Source: Thioalkalivibrio sp. (GTDB taxonomy: Bacteria > Pseudomonadota > Gammaproteobacteria > Ectothiorhodospirales > Ectothiorhodospiraceae). From it: a DNA stretch of 6,188 bases. Below the pieces are notes generated by a model. It saw nothing but the letters and a program-made list of their open reading frames with translations. It searched no databases and was not told where the DNA came from. Positions 1 through 6,188 of this stretch are shown piece after piece; the first letter of the stretch is position 1; each line of letters opens with the position of its first letter. The DNA lies in NCBI GenBank assembly GCA_007133115.1, contig SLNI01000119.1, positions 1 through 6,188 on the forward strand. The letters are read 5' to 3'. Position numbers and translations under genes: made by a program.

Positions 1-1
1 G

Positions 2-667
2 CGCCTGGCCGAGCGCCTGCCAGCAGGGCCGTTACGCGAATATCTCGCCACCGACATTCCCGACCCCGGAGCGGATTGCCGGGAAACGGGCTTCCTCGCC
101 GTGGATCTCGAAACGACGGGGCTGAACCCAACCCGCGACCAGATTCTCAGCATCGGATGGGTGGCGATGAACGGGATGGATATCCTGCTTTCGACCGCGC
201 AACAGCGTTGGGTGCGGACGAGTCAGGACATCCCGGAATCGAGTGCCGTCGTGCACCGGATCACCGATGACCAGGCGGCGCTGGGCGGGAGCCTGGGTGA
301 CGGCCTGCAACATCTTCTGAGGGCCATGACCGGCCGCGTGATGCTGGCCCACCACGCGACTGTCGAACTGGGTTTTCTCGAACGCGCCTGCATGGCAAAA
401 TACGGGTATTCCTGCATGATCCCTGCCGTGGATACCCTGCGCCTCGCGCAGGAGATGCTGCATCGGCGACAGCAGACTGTGCGTTCGGATGGGCTGCGTC
501 TCGGGGCACTGCGCACTCAATACAATCTGCCGCCTTACCGGGGACACGATGCGCTGAACGACGCCCTCGCCGCTGCCGAACTTTTCGCCGCTCAGGTATC
601 CCATATGGCCGGGGATCACCCCCTGCCCCTGCATCGGGTGCTGCACCGCCCAGGCGCGTTCTGGTAA
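2..667 (+). CDS. DnaQ-like (DEDDh) 3'-5' exonuclease, 5' partial
   Basis: This is a predicted metal-dependent 3'-5' exonuclease of the DnaQ/RNase T fold, acting on DNA or RNA ends in the cytoplasm. The reading frame is open to the left edge, so the start lies outside the window; 221 residues are visible. ExoI is D35-L-E37-T-T-G. ExoII is the segment H117-H-A-T-V-E122-L-G-F-L, where the usual catalytic Asp is Glu. ExoIII is H182-D-A-L-N-D187, the H-x4-D signature. A GTG at 101 could be taken as a start, but it lies inside the first beta strand leading into ExoI, and in-frame coding sequence continues upstream, so it is rejected. In many gammaproteobacteria such a gene sits beside acs, often with a CBS/nucleotidyltransferase-like gene and the acetate permease genes (family knowledge; only acs is visible here). 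It is unlikely to be the polymerase epsilon subunit itself because of the divergent ExoII and the context. The fold is sure; the substrate is unknown. Confidence 0.85.
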   Translation, partial: RLAERLPAGPLREYLATDIPDPGADCRETGFLAVDLETTGLNPTRDQILSIGWVAMNGMDILLSTAQQRWVRTSQDIPESSAVVHRITDDQAALGGSLGDGLQHLLRAMTGRVMLAHHATVELGFLERACMAKYGYSCMIPAVDTLRLAQEMLHRRQQTVRSDGLRLGALRTQYNLPPYRGHDALNDALAAAELFAAQVSHMAGDHPLPLHRVLHRPGAFW

Positions 668-735
668 CTCCCCCATGAGTCCGCGGAAAGCCGGAAGGCC
701 GCCATTCTGCATGCTATTCTTGAAAAAGTTTGCCC

Positions 736-751
736 TGTGACAACGATCACG
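736..751. promoter_or_regulatory. CRP/FNR-family operator-like palindrome upstream of acs
   Basis: The sequence reads TGTGA-N6-TCACG, against the CRP consensus TGTGA-N6-TCACA, with one outer mismatch and one further matching flanking pair (C735/G752). Its centre is about 95 bases upstream of the acs start codon. In Escherichia coli and Vibrio, acs is activated by CRP, so the position fits a cAMP-CRP (or Vfr-like) site. I see no convincing -35/-10 pair downstream. A TG-N-TATTCT extended -10-like element lies just upstream at 712-720, so the direction of any effect is open. Confidence 0.5.
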
Positions 752-764
752 GTCGAGAACGACA

Positions 765-797
765 CTCAGGCGCACGGGTTGATCCCGTGCGCCTGAG
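765..797. repeat. Perfect 14-bp inverted repeat, hairpin in the acs leader
   Basis: The arms 765-778 and 784-797 are exact reverse complements with a 5-base loop (TTGAT), giving a very stable, GC-rich stem. There is no T-tract after it on either strand: the plus side continues into an A-rich stretch. It is therefore not a standard intrinsic terminator. It lies 98 bases after the exonuclease stop and 41 bases before the acs start. It could be a 3'-end structure for the exonuclease mRNA, a 5'-leader structure of acs, or a protein-binding palindrome. Confidence 0.7.
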
Positions 798-838
798 ACC
801 AAAAACGAAAAATACAGAATCACCATGGAGGCAAGATC

Positions 839-2797
<1,959 letters not shown>

Positions 2798-2810
2798 ACA
2801 GGTGCCGTTA

Positions 2811-2834
2811 CCCTCTCCCCCGACGGGGAGAGGG
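2811..2834. repeat. 10-bp GC-rich hairpin after acs (REP-like)
   Basis: CCCTCTCCCC (2811-2820) and GGGGAGAGGG (2825-2834) are exact reverse complements around the tetraloop CGAC. It begins 13 bases after the acs stop. No U-run follows, so it is not a textbook intrinsic terminator. Short pyrimidine/purine palindromes of this kind recur in intergenic gaps of many GC-rich proteobacteria and may protect 3' ends of mRNA. Only one copy lies in this window, so repetition cannot be shown here. Confidence 0.6.
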
Positions 2835-2923
2835 GCGGAGCCCGACATACGACCTTACCGATTTCCATGCAGAGGGTCGCGCGGAAACATCAATCCGCTG
2901 AACACAGCGAGGAGAAATCCAGC

Positions 2924-3580
2924 ATGACGATCCGCGCCCGTTTCCTTATCCCATGCATCCTGGCCTTCGGGCTTGCTGCCACTCCGGCTGCGGCCCAGTC
3001 TCTCGAGGTCGGGATCACACCTTCCCTGGACCGCATCGAGGTTCTTCACGAGGGTGAGCCGATCGTCATTCAGCGCGAGCAGGACACTTTCCACACGGTC
3101 ACGCCGGATTTCAGCATGACCTCCCGGCCCTGTCCGCCCTTCTGCATCCAGCCCATGCGTGCCGGGCCGGGCATCGAGACCCTGGGTGAACTCGAGTTTC
3201 TGGCGTACCTGCAGCAGGCATCCGAGGACCCCGACATCGTTGTGATCGACTCCCGGGGTGCCGACGAATACGCCCGTGGGACCATACCCGGCGCAATCAA
3301 TCTGCCGTGGGAACGCCTGCACTTCGCGTCGGGCGCCAGCCCTGAGGAAGTCCAGCGCTACCTGGCCGAGTTCGGCGTCATTTTCGATGGTGATTTCTAC
3401 GGCTTCTCGAATGCCAAGACGCTCGTCCTCTTCTGCAACGGCCCCTGGTGCGGTCAATCCCCGACCAACCTGCGCACGCTGACTGGCCTCGGATACCCGC
3501 CCGACCGCCTGAAGTGGTACCGCGGGGGCATGCAACTCTGGCATCTGCTCGGTTTCACCACAATCCCCGGCGGATCGTAA
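2924..3580 (+). CDS. Exported rhodanese-like domain protein with CPPFC motif
   Basis: A predicted periplasmic single-domain rhodanese of 218 residues. The start at 2924 is chosen because AGGAG (2910-2914) lies nine bases upstream and the protein then opens with a good signal peptide: basic R4/R6, a hydrophobic core at about 7-19, and cleavage after AAA (about residue 24). The in-frame ATG at 2867 lacks a ribosome site and would bury the signal. The mature part carries C70-PPF-C74 before the rhodanese fold. The fold (about 80-215) shows the VIDSRGADEYARGTIPGAINLPW segment pattern (an acidic-Arg turn and a GxIPGAxN/LPW element) and an active-site loop C171-NGPW-C176-GQS, then the GGMQLW end motif. 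C171 is the likely sulfur-carrying cysteine, with C176 as a possible resolving partner. Sulfur transfer or periplasmic thiol redox work is plausible but unproven. It follows acs on the same strand with a 126-base gap; cotranscription is uncertain. Confidence 0.85.
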   Translation: MTIRARFLIPCILAFGLAATPAAAQSLEVGITPSLDRIEVLHEGEPIVIQREQDTFHTVTPDFSMTSRPCPPFCIQPMRAGPGIETLGELEFLAYLQQASEDPDIVVIDSRGADEYARGTIPGAINLPWERLHFASGASPEEVQRYLAEFGVIFDGDFYGFSNAKTLVLFCNGPWCGQSPTNLRTLTGLGYPPDRLKWYRGGMQLWHLLGFTTIPGGS

Positions 3581-3688
3581 AGAACCCGGGAAGAACGCCC
3601 ATCGGGCTCATGAAACCACCTTATGCGTGCGGTAAGGGCTCCAACGGAAGGTTTTTTCCGGCACCACCGGGCCGTTCCCGAAATCGCG

Positions 3689-3717
3689 TTGACGCTGGGC
3701 CGGCCCGGACCTAGTAT
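3689..3717 (+). promoter_or_regulatory. Sigma70-type promoter for the Anbu gene
   Basis: TTGACG (3689-3694, five of six consensus bases) and TAGTAT (3712-3717, four of six) are separated by exactly 17 bases. The predicted transcript start is near 3724, which leaves a leader of about 26 bases to the ATG at 3750. The spacer contains the 10-bp palindrome GGGCCGGCCC (3697-3706). This suggests that the peptidase gene is transcribed separately from the rhodanese gene. Confidence 0.6.
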
Positions 3718-3740
3718 TCCGGGTTCGCATGCCCCGGAAT
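3716..3740. promoter_or_regulatory. Inverted repeat over the -10 and transcript start of Anbu
   Basis: ATTCCGGG (3716-3723) and CCCGGAAT (3733-3740) are exact reverse complements with nine bases between. The left arm overlaps the last bases of the -10 box and lies mostly upstream of the predicted transcript start, so the repeat is better explained as a DNA operator than as an RNA hairpin. The right arm covers the weak CGGA ribosome-site candidate at 3735-3738. Confidence 0.4.
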
Positions 3741-3749
3741 CCCCCGCCC

Positions 3750-4547
3750 ATGACCTACTGTGTAGCGATCAAACTCGACGACGGACTGGTGTTCGCGTCG
3801 GACTCGCGTACCAATGCCGGGGTGGACCAGGTGAGCACCTACAGCAAGATGCACACCTTCGAGACGGAGGGTGACCGGATCTTCGTCGTGTTGACCGCGG
3901 GCAACCTGGCGACGACGCAGGCCGTCGTCAACCGCTTGAAACGCGACATGGAAGAAGGCGTGGAGGGAAGCTTCGCCGACGTGGCGCACATGTCGGACGC
4001 GGCAGAGTACCTCGGACGCGTCAACCGCGAGGAACAGGAGAAGCACTCCGAAGCCCTGTCGAAATCCGGTATCGTCGCCGAGGCGACCTTGATCATCGGT
4101 GGGCAGATCCAGGGTTCAGAGCCCGAGATTTACCGGGTGTACCCGCAGGGCAACTACATCACCACCAGCCAGCACACGCCCTTTCTGCAGATCGGCGAGA
4201 GCAAGTACGGCAAGCCGATCCTCGATCGCATCATCGGCCCCTCAACGGCTCTGGGCGACGCCACCCGTTGCGCGCTGGTTTCCATCGACTCGACCATGCG
4301 CTCCAACCTCACGGTGGGCCCACCGATCGAGGTGTTCGTATACGAGGCCGACACGTTCGCCTTCGAACATTATCTGTGCCTCGAAGCCGACAACGCCTAC
4401 CTGCGCTCCCTGACCCAGGCCTGGGACGAGAACATCAAGAAGGCCTTCGTCGACCTGCCGCTCTTCGACTGGGAAGCGGCCGGCGGGCGCAAGAAGCGCG
4501 GAACCCAGTTTCACCTGTCCAAGCGCGCACGCAAAGCGGCCCGCTGA
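3750..4547 (+). CDS. Anbu (bacterial proteasome homologue), Ntn-hydrolase peptidase
   Basis: A 265-residue member of the Anbu family, related to HslV and the 20S proteasome beta subunit, cytoplasmic and predicted to assemble into a self-compartment-like oligomer. With the start at 3750 the protein begins M-T-Y-C, so removal of Met exposes the nucleophile Thr1. Asp17 (in ASDSR) and Lys32 (in STYSKMH) then fall at the positions of proteasome Asp17 and Lys33. The TNAGVDQ segment after Asp17 and the TAGNLATTQA segment are typical of Anbu. The ATG at 3729 would block the nucleophile with seven extra residues and sits only about five bases after the predicted transcript start, so it is rejected. 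The ribosome site is weak (CGGA at 3735-3738). The C-terminus (245-265) is strongly basic. Anbu genes usually lie with alpha-E, circularly permuted ATP-grasp and transglutaminase genes; none is seen here. The natural substrate is unknown. Confidence 0.92.
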   Translation: MTYCVAIKLDDGLVFASDSRTNAGVDQVSTYSKMHTFETEGDRIFVVLTAGNLATTQAVVNRLKRDMEEGVEGSFADVAHMSDAAEYLGRVNREEQEKHSEALSKSGIVAEATLIIGGQIQGSEPEIYRVYPQGNYITTSQHTPFLQIGESKYGKPILDRIIGPSTALGDATRCALVSIDSTMRSNLTVGPPIEVFVYEADTFAFEHYLCLEADNAYLRSLTQAWDENIKKAFVDLPLFDWEAAGGRKKRGTQFHLSKRARKAAR

Positions 4548-4548
4548 C

Positions 4549-4572
4549 GCCTGCGGGCCTTCGACGGCAGGC
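4549..4572. terminator. Weak hairpin between convergent genes
   Basis: GCCTGC (4549-4554) pairs with GCAGGC (4567-4572) around a 12-base loop, inside the 41-base gap between the convergent Anbu and CusF-like genes. The position suits a shared transcript end, but the stem is only 6 bp and no U-run follows on either strand. Confidence 0.25.
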
Positions 4573-4588
4573 TCCAGTACCCCCCGAT

Positions 4589-4957
4589 TTACCGCTGGGG
4601 TTCCACCGACAACACGGTGTAGGCGCCGTCGATCTGGTCGACCGTGACCCATACCCGGTCGCCTGTGGCCACCCCTTCCAGGAGACCCGGGTCGCTGACC
4701 TGGAACACCATTGTCATCGGCGGCATGTCGAGATTCGGGATCTCCTCGTGCCGAAGCGAAAGGGTGCTGGCCCGCGTATTGACGCGCCGGACTTCCGCGA
4801 CCACTTTCGGGAGTTCACCCTGGCCGGCCGAAACGCCGCTTTGCATCACGTGATCGTGGTGGGCACCGTGGTCGTGCATCTCCTGCGCGAAAATGGCGTT
4901 GGACGATACCAATCCCAGCACGAACAACGCTGCCAGGCAGAACGGAATCTTTTTCAT
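4589..4957 (-). CDS. CusF-like periplasmic copper-binding protein
   Basis: A 122-residue small exported protein predicted to bind Cu(I) and pass it to partner proteins. The start at 4957 is supported by GGAGG (4967-4971 on the complement), nine bases upstream, and by the signal peptide it creates: K2-K3, a hydrophobic core at 5-17, and cleavage near A24. Longer in-frame starts up to 5080 overlap the upstream oxidase gene and have no signal. The mature N-terminus has a metal-binding cluster M27-H-D-H-G-A-H-H-D-H-V-M38. The OB-fold CusF domain (about 50-120) contains H70 and M78-PP-M81-T-M83, matching the CusF ligands His, Met, Met, but with Met78 where E. coli CusF has the copper-capping Trp. 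TGDRVWV (98-104) is the late conserved strand. It lies 40 bases downstream of the multicopper oxidase gene on the same strand, so the two likely form an operon. Confidence 0.88.
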   Translation of the reverse strand: MKKIPFCLAALFVLGLVSSNAIFAQEMHDHGAHHDHVMQSGVSAGQGELPKVVAEVRRVNTRASTLSLRHEEIPNLDMPPMTMVFQVSDPGLLEGVATGDRVWVTVDQIDGAYTVLSVEPQR

Positions 4958-4997
4958 TGCCGGTTTCCTCCCTCTCGGGGTTGTCGTTCTCGGAATT

Positions 4998-6188
4998 TCA
5001 GTGACCATGCAAGCCCGGCCCGGGCTTGCGCACGCGCATCTCCAGCGCCGGGCGCTCGAGATCGGGGACCTCACCTTCATTCAGTCGCTCGGCGGCGAAG
5101 CGTTCCGGCTCGGGCAGCGGACCACTCCACTCGTAGGCCTGCGTGCCTGCGGGTTGTGCATACCAGCCGGGATCGGAGTAGTCCCCGGGCTTCTGGTCCT
5201 CGCGGACCTTGAGGGTGGTGAACATGCCACCCATGCCGATCGGTCCGTGCGGCCCGAAGCCCGCCATCATCGGCAGCGTCTCCTCCGGCAGAAGCATCTG
5301 CATCTCCTTCATGTCGGCCATGCCCCGTTCACCCATCATCATGTAGTCGGGCACCAGACGCTGGATACGTCCCACCAGCCCGCGATGATCGACCCCGATC
5401 ATGGTCGGCACGTCGTGTCCCATGGGGTTCATCGTGTGATGGCTCTTGTGGCAGTGGAACGCCCAGTCACCCTCCGAGTCCGCGATGAATTCGATCTGGC
5501 GCATCTGACCTACCGCGATATCGGACGTCACCTCGGGCCACCGCGAACCAGGTGGCGTCGGACCGCCATCGGTGCCCGTCACTTCGAATTCATGGCCATG
5601 CAGGTGAATCGGATGGTTGGTCATCGTCAGGTTGCCGACACGGATGCGCACACGATCCCCCAGCCGAACATTCAGCGAGTCGAGCCCCGGAAAAACGCGG
5701 CTGTTGAAGGTCCACAGATTGAAATCGAGCATCGTGTTGATCTTCGGTACGATGCTGCCCGGATCGATGTCGTAGGCATTCAGGAGAATGCAGAAATCCC
5801 GTTCGACTTCGTGGATCCAGGGATGCTCCTCGCGCGGATGCGTAACCCAGAAGCCCATCATGCCCATCGCCATCTGAACCATCTCATCCGCATGCGGGTG
5901 GTACATGAAGGTCCCGGGGCGCCGTGCGATGAACTCGTAAACGAACGTCTTGCCGACCGGGATCGCCTTCTGGTTCAGTCCCACCACCCCGTCCATGCCA
6001 TTGGGCAGGCGCTGACCGTGCCAGTGGATGGAAGTCGCCTCGGGCAGCCGGTTGGTCACGAACAGGCGCACACGATCCCCTTCGACCACCTCGATGGTCG
6101 GCCCGGGGCTCTGACCGTTGTACCCCCACAGACGCGCGACCATGCCGGGAGCGATCTCGCGTTCGACCGGCTCGGCGACCAGGTGGAA
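4998..6188 (-). CDS. Two-domain multicopper oxidase, 5' partial
   Basis: A copper-dependent oxidase predicted to act in the periplasm, probably oxidising Cu(I) or another small reductant with O2. The frame is open to the right edge: codons upstream of the ATG at 6143 continue in good coding sequence, so the start and any signal peptide are outside; 396 residues are visible. All four copper motifs are present (numbering from the first visible codon): H55-W-H57-G, H97-P-H99, H192-P-I-H195-L-H197, and H245-C246-H247 with H251 and M256, so the type 1 and trinuclear sites look complete. Only about 90 residues separate the second and third motifs, so there are two cupredoxin domains (about 5-115 and 120-270) rather than the three of CueO or CopA, and the type 1 centre is in the second. 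A Met-rich stretch follows (11 Met in 283-322), then a tail of about 70 residues ending in HGH. Its partner is the CusF-like gene downstream. Confidence 0.92.
   Translation of the reverse strand, partial: FHLVAEPVEREIAPGMVARLWGYNGQSPGPTIEVVEGDRVRLFVTNRLPEATSIHWHGQRLPNGMDGVVGLNQKAIPVGKTFVYEFIARRPGTFMYHPHADEMVQMAMGMMGFWVTHPREEHPWIHEVERDFCILLNAYDIDPGSIVPKINTMLDFNLWTFNSRVFPGLDSLNVRLGDRVRIRVGNLTMTNHPIHLHGHEFEVTGTDGGPTPPGSRWPEVTSDIAVGQMRQIEFIADSEGDWAFHCHKSHHTMNPMGHDVPTMIGVDHRGLVGRIQRLVPDYMMMGERGMADMKEMQMLLPEETLPMMAGFGPHGPIGMGGMFTTLKVREDQKPGDYSDPGWYAQPAGTQAYEWSGPLPEPERFAAERLNEGEVPDLERPALEMRVRKPGPGLHGH

Noticed and set aside
715..748. TTGAAA at 720-725 as a -35 box for acs
   Set aside because: No acceptable -10 box lies 15-19 bases downstream; the bases there form the CRP-like palindrome.
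2867..2923. Upstream in-frame ATG giving the rhodanese protein 19 extra residues
   Set aside because: No ribosome site precedes it and the extension is charged and would mask the signal peptide; the ATG at 2924 has both a ribosome site and a proper signal.
3597..3660. Possible terminators after the rhodanese gene: GCCC-ATC-GGGC (3597-3607) and CGGAA/TTCCG (3645-3660) with a T-run
   Set aside because: The stems are only 4 and 5 bp and the T-run lies in the loop and arm rather than after the stem, so neither is a credible intrinsic terminator.
4958..5080. N-terminal extension of the CusF-like gene to 5080
   Set aside because: It overlaps the 3' end of the oxidase gene, is Arg-rich, and would bury a clear signal peptide beginning at 4957.
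4268..5212. A 314-codon plus-strand frame across the end of Anbu, the CusF-like gene and the start of the oxidase tail
   Set aside because: It runs out of frame through Anbu and antisense to two well-supported copper genes, and its product is Arg- and Pro-rich with no family features.

Overview
The window is chromosomal DNA of a high-GC bacterium, probably a gammaproteobacterium. The evidence for this is the strong GC third-position bias, the pairing of a DnaQ-like exonuclease gene with acs, a CRP-like palindrome upstream of acs, and the type of periplasmic copper proteins on the right. The genus cannot be fixed from this sequence. I see no tRNA, rRNA, CRISPR array, insertion sequence or other mobile element, and the six genes look intact apart from the two cut by the window edges.

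Layout: (1) 2-667, plus strand: the 3' part of a DEDDh (DnaQ-like) 3'-5' exonuclease gene, cut by the left edge. (2) 668-838: a regulatory gap with a CRP-like palindrome (736-751) and a perfect 14-bp hairpin (765-797). (3) 839-2797, plus: acs, acetyl-CoA synthetase, complete, followed by a 10-bp GC-rich hairpin. (4) 2924-3580, plus: an exported rhodanese-domain protein with an extra CPPFC motif. (5) 3689-3740: a good sigma70-type promoter with overlapping inverted repeats, then 3750-4547, plus: Anbu, the bacterial proteasome-related Ntn peptidase, with its nucleophile Thr directly after the start Met. (6) 4589-4957 and 4998-6188, minus strand: a copper operon transcribed toward Anbu, with a two-cupredoxin-domain multicopper oxidase (5' end beyond the right edge) followed by a small CusF-like periplasmic copper-binding protein.

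How the genes work together: acs activates acetate to acetyl-CoA for entry into central metabolism, and the CRP-like site fits catabolite control of that step. The oxidase and the CusF-like protein form a clear functional pair for periplasmic copper binding and Cu(I) oxidation. The rhodanese is also exported and cysteine-rich, so it may work in periplasmic sulfur or redox chemistry, but nothing ties it to either neighbour. Anbu appears to be its own transcription unit. None of the genes usually found beside it (alpha-E, circularly permuted ATP-grasp, transglutaminase) lies in the window.

There is no clear undescribed multi-gene system here. The points most worth a second look are the isolated Anbu with its palindromic promoter, the double-cysteine-motif rhodanese, the Asp-to-Glu change in the exonuclease active site, and the acs leader structure.
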